A DNA stretch of 32,742 nt from Atopobium sp. GTDB taxonomy: Bacteria > Actinomycetota > Coriobacteriia > Coriobacteriales > Atopobiaceae. The stretch lies in assembly GCA_022732885.1 (NCBI GenBank), contig JAIJTS010000017.1, positions 1 to 32,742 of the forward strand. Reading direction: 5' to 3'. How positions within the stretch are numbered: position 1 is the stretch's first letter; each line of letters opens with the position of its first letter. The notes beneath the pieces are model-generated. The model was given only the letters and a program-made list of their open reading frames with translations. It was not told the DNA's origin and did not search any database. Positions 22,902-30,762 of this stretch are shown here, in pieces. The translations under genes and the position numbers were made by a program.

Positions 22902-23528
22902 TTGTCACAGGTTTCTTCGGTTTACGCAACAAAACAACGCGCTCAGCGTCTTGCACGAATTGGTATAATCGCAGCTCTTTATACAGCACTTACGCTTGCA
23001 ACTCTTCTCTTTTTAGGTGGTCTTGCTTGGGGGCCAGTGCAGTTCCGTGTTTCAGAAGCCCTTGTTGTAATTGCACTTTTTACTGCTGATGCAATCCCTG
23101 GCCTTACACTTGGCTGCGTTATAGCTAACCTTGCAAATATGGTCATCTCAGGTACAGGTGCTTTAGGTTTGCTCGATGTGGTTTTTGGCTCTTTGGCAAC
23201 TGCTTTTGGTGCATGGTTTACGTGGAAAAATAGAAAAAACATGCTGCTGGCTCTTCTTGGACCAGTTTTTACAAATGCAGTTATTGTGTCTGCATATCTT
23301 CCAATTTTGCTACAGGGATTAGGCTTTTACACAATTCCATTTACCACTATTGAACTTGATGGTTCTTATCCTCTTATGTTCTTGTTTGGTTTTATTACCA
23401 CAGGACTTGGAGAGGCTGTTGTTCTCTACATACTTGGTGTGCCACTAGCTCGTGCTCTTAAGCGTTCCTCCTTGCCACAGCAGCTTGCTCCTGCTGAGAG
23501 TTCTACCACAGAATCAGTGGAAAACTAA
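22902..23528 (+). CDS. queT: QueT-family transporter (probable queuosine-precursor uptake)
   Basis: An S-component-like membrane protein of about 208 residues with roughly five to six hydrophobic helices. Family features include IAALYTALTLATLL near the start, GPVQFRVSEALVVIALF, IPGLTLGCVIANL, LLDVVFGSLATAFGAWFTW and a C-terminal GLGEAVVLYILGVPLARAL. QueT proteins work with an energy-coupling (ECF) module to import preQ1 or related bases; that module is not in this window. I place the start at TTG 22902, with AAGGGG 6 bases upstream; an in-frame ATG at 22881 is possible but has no ribosome binding site. The lytS gene follows 6 bases after the stop, so the two share a transcript. Confidence 0.88.
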   Translation: MSQVSSVYATKQRAQRLARIGIIAALYTALTLATLLFLGGLAWGPVQFRVSEALVVIALFTADAIPGLTLGCVIANLANMVISGTGALGLLDVVFGSLATAFGAWFTWKNRKNMLLALLGPVFTNAVIVSAYLPILLQGLGFYTIPFTTIELDGSYPLMFLFGFITTGLGEAVVLYILGVPLARALKRSSLPQQLAPAESSTTESVEN

Positions 23529-23534
23529 ATAGCC

Positions 23535-24872
23535 ATGCAGAAACTTGCTCACTATATACAGAGGTCAACCAGGATTATCTTGGTTCTTTTCGCCTGTATA
23601 TTGATGGGCTTGCTGTATTGGAGTGTTACCGTAGACAACCTGTTTGCTGCGCTTGTTGCAGGAGGTGGACTGGCTACGGTTATTGTTTTTGTTGGTACTA
23701 CGCAGCCCGGCAATGACCATACTAGGTCTCAAGTTACAGAGCGCACACTTGAAGTTGCTTCTAAAACACTAAAGACTTTACGTGGTGGACTGTCACAAGA
23801 AACAGCACCAACCATTTGTACATTATTGCTTCCAGAAACTTCCGCTGCTGCTATTTCTATTACTGACACAGAGCACGTGTTGGGTTTTGAGGGAGATATT
23901 GCAACTTCGCATATGCCTGGTTCAAAAGTAGTTGGTCCAGCAACAGAAGTTTTGGAAAGCGGACGTATGGAGACGTTTGTCTCAGTAGATAGCCGACAGC
24001 AGGTGCTCAAAAGGCGAGGCGGTTTTGGTAATGGCGGAAGTTCTTTTGGCATTATTGTTCCGCTTATTGTTCAGGATCGACCTGTGGGAACTATCAAACT
24101 TTATTATCGTCGTGGTATTGAAATTGATCGTACGCAGCTGGCAATCGCTGAGGGCTTAGGTGAGCTTCTCTCTACACAGCTTTCTTCTTACGAACTTGAT
24201 CGTCAGGCTGAACTGACTGCTCGAGCTGAGGTTAAAGCGCTACAAGCCCAAATTAACCCACACTTTTTGTTTAATACGCTGAATACTATTGCATCACTTA
24301 CGCGAACAGATCCCAATAAGGCTCGTGATTTGCTTCGTGAGTTCTCTGTGTTTTATCGCCGTACTCTTGAAAGCTCTCAAGGCGCGCTTATTCCACTTTC
24401 TCAGGAATTGGCTCAAACACGCAGGTATCTAACAATTGAGAAAGCACGTTTTGGAGAAGAACGTATTCAAGAGTCTGAGCACATTGATGAAGGATGTGAA
24501 GACGTTCAAGTCCCGTCTTTTTTGATTCAGCCTATCGTTGAAAATGCGGTTAGGCATGCTATGAAAGATGAAGGTGCTCTTCATATTGATATTCACGTTG
24601 CTCGTGATGAAGATGATATTCTTATATCTGTTGCCGATGACGGTCTTGGAATGGACGAAGAGACCGTTTCTCGCTTGCTTAATGGCCAAGGCCCCTCTTC
24701 GCATGATTCTTCGGAAAGAAGAGGCGGTACTGGCATTGCTATTAAGAACGTAGCTGAGCGCGTTGAGCGTTTTTACGCTGTTGGTTCAGGCATAGAAATC
24801 ATGTCTAAACCGGGCCAAGGTACGTGCGTGACACTTAAGCTTGCGGGCGCTGCTTTGCAGGTAACAGCGTAG
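23535..24872 (+). CDS. LytS/YehU-type sensor histidine kinase with GAF-like domain
   Basis: A 445-residue membrane kinase. Two N-terminal helices (about 11-30 and 34-55) form a hairpin with almost no external loop, unlike the five or more helices of classical LytS. A GAF-like domain fills about 85-220, with PLIVQDRPVGTIKLYY. The histidine kinase domain has the phospho-acceptor His243 in AQINPHFLFNTLN, the N box IQPIVENAVRHAM and the G box VADDGLGMD. With so little outside the membrane, the signal is probably cytoplasmic or membrane-borne. It lies 6 bases after queT, without a clear ribosome binding site of its own, and 50 bases before its response regulator. Confidence 0.93.
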   Translation: MQKLAHYIQRSTRIILVLFACILMGLLYWSVTVDNLFAALVAGGGLATVIVFVGTTQPGNDHTRSQVTERTLEVASKTLKTLRGGLSQETAPTICTLLLPETSAAAISITDTEHVLGFEGDIATSHMPGSKVVGPATEVLESGRMETFVSVDSRQQVLKRRGGFGNGGSSFGIIVPLIVQDRPVGTIKLYYRRGIEIDRTQLAIAEGLGELLSTQLSSYELDRQAELTARAEVKALQAQINPHFLFNTLNTIASLTRTDPNKARDLLREFSVFYRRTLESSQGALIPLSQELAQTRRYLTIEKARFGEERIQESEHIDEGCEDVQVPSFLIQPIVENAVRHAMKDEGALHIDIHVARDEDDILISVADDGLGMDEETVSRLLNGQGPSSHDSSERRGGTGIAIKNVAERVERFYAVGSGIEIMSKPGQGTCVTLKLAGAALQVTA

Positions 24873-24922
24873 TAGTACAAGATTTGCTTAACACTACGTT
24901 AGGTTGATGGGAGATGAATAAC

Positions 24923-25636
24923 ATGCGTGCCATGATTGTTGACGACGAGGCTCCAGCCCGTTCTGAACTTAAGTTTTTACTTGAGGAGACAGGCCGTCTC
25001 GAGGAGATCATTGAAGCCACAAGCGCAAGAGATGCTGTCGAGAAACTCATGGAATCTCGCGTTGAGGTCATGTTCCTTGATATCTCTATGCCTAAGACAA
25101 ATGGAATGCAGCTTGCAGAAGCTCTTCATAAACTGAAGAATCCTCCACAGATTGTGTTTGTTACTGCGTATAGTGAGTATGCACTTGATGCATTTGGCGT
25201 CAATGCTGTTGATTATTTGATGAAACCCGTTGAGACCGAACGCCTCGAGCGAGCTCTTGATAAGGTTGAAGAGCGTTTACGTCCTCAATCTCCTTTAGTG
25301 GCTATCGAGCGTATCCCGGTCATTAAGAGTGGAAGCAAAGTTCTTGTTCCTATCGATCAGATTCGTTTTATCGAGGCCAAAGACGATTATTCCTGCATTT
25401 ATACAGAAGATGATCGCTTTCTTTCTACCATCTCACTGCAAAAACTTGAGGAGCGCCTTGCTTCACATGGATTCTTCCGTATCCATCGTAGTTTTATCGT
25501 GAATCTTGAGTATGTTGATGACGTTGAAGTTATTTCTGCGGGTATCCTTCAGTTGACTATTCAGGGATTTGAGGAGCGCCATATTTCGGTTTCACGCCGT
25601 CGTGTGGTTGCACTTAAGCGAGCACTGGGGCTATAG
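24923..25636 (+). CDS. LytTR-family response regulator (LytR/AlgR/AgrA type)
   Basis: Partner of the sensor kinase just upstream. 237 residues start at ATG 24923, with GGGAG 9 bases upstream; an in-frame ATG at 24914 sits directly against that site and is less likely. The receiver domain (1-120) has IVDDEAPARSEL, phospho-acceptor Asp53 in FLDISMP, the switch Thr/Ser region VTAYSEYALDAF and Lys in YLMKPVE. Residues 135-237 are a LytTR DNA-binding domain with IRFIEAKDDYSCIYTED, FFRIHRSFIVNLEYV and the terminal ISVSRRRVVALKRAL. LytTR proteins typically bind direct repeats ahead of transport or cell-envelope genes; the target here is unknown, but queT in the same operon is an obvious candidate. 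Confidence 0.94.
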   Translation: MRAMIVDDEAPARSELKFLLEETGRLEEIIEATSARDAVEKLMESRVEVMFLDISMPKTNGMQLAEALHKLKNPPQIVFVTAYSEYALDAFGVNAVDYLMKPVETERLERALDKVEERLRPQSPLVAIERIPVIKSGSKVLVPIDQIRFIEAKDDYSCIYTEDDRFLSTISLQKLEERLASHGFFRIHRSFIVNLEYVDDVEVISAGILQLTIQGFEERHISVSRRRVVALKRALGL

Positions 25637-25688
25637 AAGGCCAAAGGGTTTCTCGCTAGTGGTTTAAGAACGTACGTAGGAGTTTGGC

Positions 25689-26186
25689 ATGGCATTTGTA
25701 AGGTTTGATGTAATTTCAGATACACATGGGTATTTGTCATCTGAGTTGCTCGAAGCCCTACAGGGTGCAAATTATATTGTGCACGCAGGGGATATTACAT
25801 CAAACGCTGATTATCAGACGCTCCAGAAAATTGCTCCAGTAAAGCTTTGCTTGGGAAATAATGATTTTTGCTACAACTATGGCCCTATGGTAAAGAAAAA
25901 GGTTATTTTCTTTGCAGAGGGCCTAAAGTGGCAGGTATGTCACTATCGCGAAAAGCTTGACCTGGTTCAATGCAATATTGCTATTTGCGGTCACACGCAC
26001 AGGCCCTTTATACAGCGTGATGAGTGGACAAATACGCTTGTAATGAATCCAGGAAGTCCTACATATCCCCGTGGTCATGAAGGCGCAACTATAGGACGCA
26101 TCATTGTTGATGATGAAACAGCTCAGGTAGTGAGCGCAGAGATTATTAGTCTGCCTTCGCTTGAGGTACTTTTTTCTTGTAAATAA
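25689..26186 (+). CDS. YfcE/MJ0936-type metallophosphoesterase
   Basis: A small calcineurin-fold phosphodiesterase of 165 residues, using two metal ions on an unidentified phosphoester. Motifs in order: SDTHG near 10-14, HAGDI near 32-36, LGNNDF, then CHYREKL, and CGHTHRPF plus MNPGSPTYPR. The fourth motif normally reads THGH or similar; here only the first His remains (VCHY), while the metal-binding GHTH is intact. TAGGAG 6 bases before the ATG supports the start. The last 41 bases overlap the end of the convergent PAP2 gene, and there is no terminator between them. Confidence 0.9.
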   Translation: MAFVRFDVISDTHGYLSSELLEALQGANYIVHAGDITSNADYQTLQKIAPVKLCLGNNDFCYNYGPMVKKKVIFFAEGLKWQVCHYREKLDLVQCNIAICGHTHRPFIQRDEWTNTLVMNPGSPTYPRGHEGATIGRIIVDDETAQVVSAEIISLPSLEVLFSCK

Positions 26187-26862
26187 GAGAAGGAATCATC
26201 AGCTTGGTAAAGAGAACTAGCCATACAAGAGCTAGTGAGAATCCGCCAATAACATCAGTGGCATAGTGCACACCTAGATAAATTCTACTGACGCCGATCA
26301 TAATGATGACACCAGAGAACAGTCCACACCAAATCCAGCGCTGTAACTTGTCTTTTTCGTAATGCCAGACCAGCCAAATAAGCAGTCCATAAAAAGCCAT
26401 CGAGAACATCGAGTGGCCCGAAGGGAAGCTATAACCTGTTTCAACAACTAATCTAAAGCCATCCGGACGAGGTCGTTGGACAATGGCTTTAAAGATGAGG
26501 TCAACTATAACAACGCCGCCTAGGTTAATGGATGCAAGTCTGCCGACACTTGGTCCTGGCGCAAAGGCGGCAACTACGATGAGCATGACAATAACGGTGA
26601 CAGGACTAGCTAGACCAGAAAATCCCTCCATTATTTCGGTAAGAAGGGGAGTTCTAAGGTGGACAACAAACAGCCTATAGGCAAAGTGGTCAATGCCAAT
26701 GACGTCTCCCTCAGTAACGTCAATCAACAGAAAAATGAAGATTGCTGAAGAGATAAGCAGAATAAAGGTAGAGAGATTTGCGCGCAGACGGTGTAAAAAA
26801 AGGCGTCTACGAACTCCTGTTAAAAGTCCTGTTTCTTGAGCGTCAAGGCTTTTATCTGCCAT
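26146..26862 (-). CDS. PAP2-superfamily membrane phosphatase
   Basis: A 238-residue membrane protein with about six helices. The three PAP2 signature motifs are present: K-x6-RP (KAIVQRPRP), PSGH (SFPSGHSMFSM) and SR-x5-H-x3-D (SRIYLGVHYATDVIGG), with the catalytic Ser, His and Asp facing outside. Such enzymes remove phosphate from lipids such as undecaprenyl diphosphate or phosphatidic acid; given the family, a role in recycling the wall lipid carrier is plausible but unproven. ATG 26862 has AAGGAG 5 bases upstream; an in-frame ATG at 26880 has none and lies within the trxA terminator hairpin. The 3' end overlaps the YfcE-type gene by 41 bases. Confidence 0.93.
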   Translation of the reverse strand: MADKSLDAQETGLLTGVRRRLFLHRLRANLSTFILLISSAIFIFLLIDVTEGDVIGIDHFAYRLFVVHLRTPLLTEIMEGFSGLASPVTVIVMLIVVAAFAPGPSVGRLASINLGGVVIVDLIFKAIVQRPRPDGFRLVVETGYSFPSGHSMFSMAFYGLLIWLVWHYEKDKLQRWIWCGLFSGVIIMIGVSRIYLGVHYATDVIGGFSLALVWLVLFTKLMIPSLIYKKKVPQAKAD

Positions 26863-26878
26863 TAGTTCTCCTTGTAAC

Positions 26879-26909
26879 AAAAAGGCGGCACGCCGATAGA
26901 CGTACCGCC
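26879..26909 (-). terminator. Terminator between trxA and the PAP2 gene
   Basis: On the minus strand GGCGGTACG pairs with CGTGCCGCC (one G-T pair) around an 8-base loop and is followed by TTTTTGTT, 47 bases after the trxA stop. It separates trxA from the downstream PAP2 gene, whose ribosome binding site begins right after it. Confidence 0.85.
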
Positions 26910-26955
26910 GCTTAGTTCAATGATAAGCCAGCACAGGCGTGCGGCGCACAAGAAC

Positions 26956-27273
26956 TTAGAGGTTAGCGTTGAGCTCAGAAATAAGATCAGCCTTAGGAAG
27001 GTTGCCAACCATGGTGTGAACTGGCTCACCGTTCTTGAAGAGAATAAGGGTTGGGATAGAAACAATGCGGAAACGAGTTGCTAAATCTGCCTCATCGTCA
27101 ACGTTAACCTTGTAGACGTCAAGCTTGTCTGCCATCTCATGGCCAACTTCCTCGACAACTGGACCAAGAGCGCGGCAAGGACCGCACCAGGAAGCCCAGA
27201 AATCAACAAGAACAGGCTTGTCTGCGTTTGCAAGAACAGAATCGAACTCTGCAGTAGTGAGCTGCTGTGCCAT
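26956..27273 (-). CDS. trxA: Thioredoxin
   Basis: A 105-residue cytoplasmic disulfide reductase reduced by thioredoxin reductase. The active site WCGPC lies at about 30-34 within VDFWASWCGPCRALGPVVEE, followed by VNVDDEADLATRFRI, the cis-Pro loop SIPTLILFKNGE and MVGNLPKADLISEL. Length and motifs are standard. ATG 27273 has GGAGG 6 bases upstream; an in-frame ATG 15 codons earlier (27318) has none. It is divergent from the unknown gene at 27426 and is closed by a strong terminator. No trxB lies nearby. Confidence 0.97.
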   Translation of the reverse strand: MAQQLTTAEFDSVLANADKPVLVDFWASWCGPCRALGPVVEEVGHEMADKLDVYKVNVDDEADLATRFRIVSIPTLILFKNGEPVHTMVGNLPKADLISELNANL

Positions 27274-27425
27274 AATAAACCTCCAGTTACATACGGCTTT
27301 TAAGCCATTTAATTTCAAGCACTAGCAAACTTATCCCCAAATTAGAAAAGTGTATACACACAACTTTATGGACTTGCTCAAATTGTGAATTACGTGCATA
27401 GTTGGCATAAAGAAAAGAGGTGCAC

Positions 27426-27953
27426 ATGCCAAGCGAAAGATCTAAACGAAGAGATGTTTATACGGCAAAAATTACACAAGAGTTTAGAGATTTTGCTGCT
27501 CAGGAGGTATGTATGGCAGGCAATGCTTTTGCATCGGTTTTATTAGTAAAGGGACAAGAAGACTTTGAAGAGGCTGAGCTTTCTGCACTTCGAGCTTCTT
27601 TAGAGCATTTGGGTTATGCACCAGAGGCATGGGCAACCTTGTTTACTACTACAAAAACAGGAGAGCCCATTAATCCCCAGCTTGTCAGACAAGCGATAAG
27701 CGCCTTTAGTCCAGATACGGTATTGATGGTTAACGACGCTGCTGTTGCATCAATACGCGAAGCATATGCTGAGGATCTTGCTCAGCTTAAAACTGATGTC
27801 GAGAAGACCTTCTCGCCCCGTGTTCTTGTACATGTGTGTGGAATGCGCATGGTAAACCTTGATAATTTTGCTGCTGCGCTTGAAGATCCTCGTCAGAAAC
27901 AGATGCGTTGGGCGGCAATTAAGCAAGTACCACCTCTTGGGGAGCCGTATTAA
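27426..27953 (+). CDS. Protein of unknown function, divergent from trxA
   Basis: A 175-residue soluble protein starting at ATG 27426 with GAGG 5 bases upstream (an in-frame GTG two codons earlier is less likely). A basic N-terminus (PSERSKRRDVYTAKI) precedes an alpha/beta region with ASVLLVKGQED and FSPDTVLMVND. Later come FSPRVLVHVCGMRMVNLDNF and a C-terminal tail (MRWAAIKQVPPLGEPY) with an interface-like pattern. I recognise no catalytic motif or family. A possible promoter is TTGCTC (27374-27379), 17 bases, CATAGT (27397-27402). Pgi follows about 96 bases later, with no terminator between, so read-through into pgi is possible. Confidence 0.7.
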   Translation: MPSERSKRRDVYTAKITQEFRDFAAQEVCMAGNAFASVLLVKGQEDFEEAELSALRASLEHLGYAPEAWATLFTTTKTGEPINPQLVRQAISAFSPDTVLMVNDAAVASIREAYAEDLAQLKTDVEKTFSPRVLVHVCGMRMVNLDNFAAALEDPRQKQMRWAAIKQVPPLGEPY

Positions 27954-28049
27954 AATTGATTACTGCATTTTTTACGAGAAACCAACATTGTGGAGTCTTC
28001 ACCGTGTTGTGCAGATTATCCTTAAGATAGTCAAAAGAAGGAGACTGGC

Positions 28050-29756
28050 ATGGCAACACCTACAGCACCACATATTTTGCCTGTTGATGCAACACAAACT
28101 AAAGCCTGGTGTGCACTAACAAATCATTACGCCAAGCTAAAAGATACTAAAGCTACGCTGAAGAAGTGGTTTGCAGAAGACCCCCAGCGTGTCCAGAATC
28201 TTACGTTTAAACTAGATCAATTCCTCATCGATCTGTCCAAAAACCTTGTCACGCAAGAGACCTTGGACCTTTTGTGTGACCTTGCACAAGAGGTCAAGCT
28301 TGAAGAGCGTAGAGACGCCATGTATGCCGGTGAGCATATAAACACTACAGAAAATCGCGCAGTTCTTCATACAGCGCTTCGTCGTCCTGCCTCTGAGGCT
28401 GGTACGCTCATTGTTGATGGACAAGATGTTGTTGCTGATGTTCACCATACGCTGAACAAAATGTATGCCTTCTGCGACCGAGTCCGCTCAGGAGAGTGGA
28501 AGGGCGTTACTGGAAAGCCAATCAAAACCGTTGTAAGTATTGGTATTGGTGGTTCTGACCTGGGTCCTGTTATGGTCTATGAGGCACTAAAGCCTTTTGC
28601 TGACGCTGGTATTACTGCTCGTTTTGTTTCAAACATTGATCCTGTTGATCTTGGCGAGAAAACCAAAAATCTTGATCCAGAAACAACGCTTTTCATTATT
28701 GTTTCCAAGACTTTTACTACACTTGAGACACTTACCAATGCACGCTGTGCTCGCGCGTGGCTTTTAGAAAAGCTGGCTGAGCGGGGCGTGATTGATGGCT
28801 CTGATTCTCAGAATGCAAATGCAATTTGTAAGCATTTTGTTGCTGTTTCAACTGCACTTGATCTGGTAGAAGACTTTGGCATTGATCCAGAGAATACCTT
28901 TGGTTTTTGGAACTGGGTTGGCGGGCGCTATTCTGTTGATTCTGCAGTTGGCCTTGTGTTGGCAATTGTTTTTGGACCAGAGCGTTTTGCAGAGTTTCTC
29001 AGCGGCTTTAATGCTGTTGATGAGTACTTTAAGACCACTCCATTAAGACAAAATGTTGTTGCCCTTATGGGTCTTTTAAATGTTTGGTACGTTAATTTTT
29101 TTGGTGCAGCATCCCATGCAGTACTCCCGTACAGCCAGTACTTGCATAGATTCCCTGCGTATCTCCAGCAGCTTACAATGGAGTCCAACGGCAAGTCTAC
29201 ACGCTGGGACGGTAGCGCTGTTACCTCTAACACAGGTGAGATTTTCTGGGGAGAGGCCGGTACCAATGGCCAGCACGCCTTCTATCAGCTTATTCACCAG
29301 GGAACTCAGATTATTCCTGCTGATTTTATAGCGTTTGCAAATACTGCTTTTGCAACAAAAGATGCAGACTTAGACGTCCATGAGCTTTTCCTTTCCAACT
29401 TTTTTGCACAGACTAAGGCACTTGCTTTTGGCAAGACCGCTGATGAGGTGCGTGCTGAAGGAACTCCAGAGTGGATGGTTTCTGCACGCGTCTTTGAAGG
29501 AAATAGGCCCACTACCTCTATCTTTGGTAAAGAGCTTAATCCACGTGCAGTTGGATCGCTCATTGCGCTCTATGAGCACATTACCTTCGTTGAGGGCGTA
29601 GTGTGGGGCATTGATTCTTACGATCAGTGGGGTGTTGAGCTTGGAAAGCAGCTTGCAAAACAGATTTTCCCTGCAATTCATAACGATGAAGAGCTGGCAA
29701 AACAGGATGCTTCCACTCAGTCTCTTGTTGCGTTCTATCGCAGCAACAGAAAATAG
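28050..29756 (+). CDS. pgi: Glucose-6-phosphate isomerase
   Basis: It interconverts glucose 6-phosphate and fructose 6-phosphate in glycolysis. The 568 residues are in the size range of the long bacterial enzyme. Family motifs include SIGIGGSDLGPVMVYEAL, the phosphate-binding SKTFTTLETLTNA, NWVGGRYSVDSAVGL, QLTMESNGKSTRWDG and FWGEAGTNGQHAFYQLIHQG, which carries the catalytic Glu; the C-terminal WGVELGKQLAKQIFP is also typical. ATG 28050 has AAGGAG 6 bases upstream. It is followed by the SRP RNA gene on the same strand. Confidence 0.97.
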   Translation: MATPTAPHILPVDATQTKAWCALTNHYAKLKDTKATLKKWFAEDPQRVQNLTFKLDQFLIDLSKNLVTQETLDLLCDLAQEVKLEERRDAMYAGEHINTTENRAVLHTALRRPASEAGTLIVDGQDVVADVHHTLNKMYAFCDRVRSGEWKGVTGKPIKTVVSIGIGGSDLGPVMVYEALKPFADAGITARFVSNIDPVDLGEKTKNLDPETTLFIIVSKTFTTLETLTNARCARAWLLEKLAERGVIDGSDSQNANAICKHFVAVSTALDLVEDFGIDPENTFGFWNWVGGRYSVDSAVGLVLAIVFGPERFAEFLSGFNAVDEYFKTTPLRQNVVALMGLLNVWYVNFFGAASHAVLPYSQYLHRFPAYLQQLTMESNGKSTRWDGSAVTSNTGEIFWGEAGTNGQHAFYQLIHQGTQIIPADFIAFANTAFATKDADLDVHELFLSNFFAQTKALAFGKTADEVRAEGTPEWMVSARVFEGNRPTTSIFGKELNPRAVGSLIALYEHITFVEGVVWGIDSYDQWGVELGKQLAKQIFPAIHNDEELAKQDASTQSLVAFYRSNRK

Positions 29757-29787
29757 TACCGCAACGCGTTTTTCTCGCTATGTAGTT

Positions 29788-29816
29788 TTGCGTTAGTGAG
29801 TTCAATAGGGTAGAGT
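29788..29816 (+). promoter_or_regulatory. Promoter of the SRP RNA gene
   Basis: TTGCGT (29788-29793), a 17-base spacer, then TAGAGT (29811-29816). Transcription would start about 7 bases later, matching the independently inferred 5' end of the SRP RNA at 29824. The agreement supports both calls. Confidence 0.65.
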
Positions 29817-29823
29817 ATCTACA

Positions 29824-29928
29824 GCGCATTGAGCGGGTGCGGATGACGTGACACCTCGAACCTGGTCAGGGTCGGGAGACAGCAGCCATAAGGGGTCACT
29901 CGCGGGCATCCGTTCCCACTCAATGCGC
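29824..29928 (+). ncRNA. ffs: Signal recognition particle RNA, small bacterial type (4.5S-like)
   Basis: A hairpin of about 105 bases. The ends GCGCATTGAG and CTCAATGCGC pair perfectly, followed by GGTGCGGATG against CATCCGT-CCCAC. The apex holds the conserved Ffh-binding region: GGTCAGGGTCGGGAGACAGC, then AGCCATAAGG, with a GGGA (GNRA-type) tetraloop. It lacks the Alu domain of the long Bacillus type. TTTTCTT after the stem serves as the terminator. It would bind Ffh to target nascent membrane proteins. Confidence 0.92.
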
Positions 29929-29985
29929 TTTTCTTAGGCTTAAGACTGTGCTTGCCGCGACCTGTGTCACGACGATTGGACTTCG

Positions 29986-30654
29986 ATGGGTTTTGTAAAC
30001 TACTTCATTGAACTACTCAGAGATCCTCGTGCATTTATTGCTTCAATGATTGCCACCGGTCCTCTTGCTGCGTACGGTTTTGTTTTTCTTATTGTTTTTA
30101 TTGAGACAGGCGTAGTCTTTTTCCCTTTTTTACCAGGTGATTCTCTGCTTTTTGCGGCGGGATTTTTTGCTCATAACGGTGGGTTTAATATCGTTTTATT
30201 GCTTGTTATTACCTGGGCTGCCGCAATTCTTGGCGATCAAATGAATTTTATGATTGGCCATTTTTTTGGACAAAAAATTATTTCTTCCGGAAAAGTAAAA
30301 GTGCTTACTCCGGAGCACCTTGAAAAAACTCAGAAGTTTCTGGATAAGCATGGCCATCTCGCTATTTTCTTGGGGCGTTTCTTCCCGTTTATTCGCACGT
30401 TTGTGCCTTTTATTGCAGGAATGGGCGGTATGCATTGGCGCAACTTTGTCATTTATAACATTCTGGGCGGTCTTACCTGGTCCACGATGTTTGTACTACT
30501 TGGTTATTTCTTTGGCGGTATTCCTGTAGTTCAAGAGCATTTTGAGTTGCTGATTGTGGGAATTGTTGCCGTTTCAGTCATTCCAACAATCGTGGGTATT
30601 GTCCGTGGGCGCATGAATAAAGGCAAGAAAAACAAAAACGAACTCACAGATTAA
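29986..30654 (+). CDS. DedA-family membrane protein
   Basis: A 222-residue inner-membrane protein of the DedA/SNARE-associated superfamily, whose members act in lipid-carrier transport across the membrane; some flip undecaprenyl phosphate. Family motifs are FIETGVVFFPFLPGDSLLFAAG, the G-D-Q-x-N region (AAILGDQMNFMIGHFFG) and FLGRFFPFIRTFVPFIAGMGG, which holds the conserved Arg residues, followed by NILGGLTWSTMFVLLGYFFG. Its C-terminus is basic (RMNKGKKNKNE). The ribosome binding site before ATG 29986 is weak. It follows the SRP RNA on the same strand and is closed by a terminator. The PAP2 protein 3 kb upstream could act on the same lipid carrier. Confidence 0.92.
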   Translation: MGFVNYFIELLRDPRAFIASMIATGPLAAYGFVFLIVFIETGVVFFPFLPGDSLLFAAGFFAHNGGFNIVLLLVITWAAAILGDQMNFMIGHFFGQKIISSGKVKVLTPEHLEKTQKFLDKHGHLAIFLGRFFPFIRTFVPFIAGMGGMHWRNFVIYNILGGLTWSTMFVLLGYFFGGIPVVQEHFELLIVGIVAVSVIPTIVGIVRGRMNKGKKNKNELTD

Positions 30655-30660
30655 AAGGAA

Positions 30661-30699
30661 AACAAGCTTTAGTAACAAGCTTTAGTAACAAGCTTTTGT
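30661..30699 (+). repeat. Three tandem 13-bp repeats after the DedA gene
   Basis: AACAAGCTTTAGT occurs twice in a row, and the third copy, AACAAGCTTTTGT, differs at one base. The array sits between the DedA stop and its terminator. Thirteen is not a multiple of three and no frame continues through it, so it is non-coding. Confidence 0.9.
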
Positions 30700-30722
30700 A
30701 TTTCTCGTATTTTGATGATAGA

Positions 30723-30762
30723 AATCCCGTCAGAAACAATTTGATCTGGCGGGATTATTTTA
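30723..30762 (+). terminator. Terminator of the DedA gene
   Basis: AATCCCGTCAGA pairs with TCTGGCGGGATT (12 bp, one G-T) around a 10-base loop, followed by ATTTTATT. It abuts the stop of the convergent gene at 30760. On the minus strand there is no T-run, so it works mainly rightwards. Confidence 0.75.

Noticed and set aside
29824..29928. Riboswitch or tRNA-like element instead of SRP RNA
   Set aside because: The apical GGTCAGG...AGCAGCC region with a GNRA tetraloop on a long hairpin, with promoter and T-run at the right places, fits SRP RNA and not a riboswitch.
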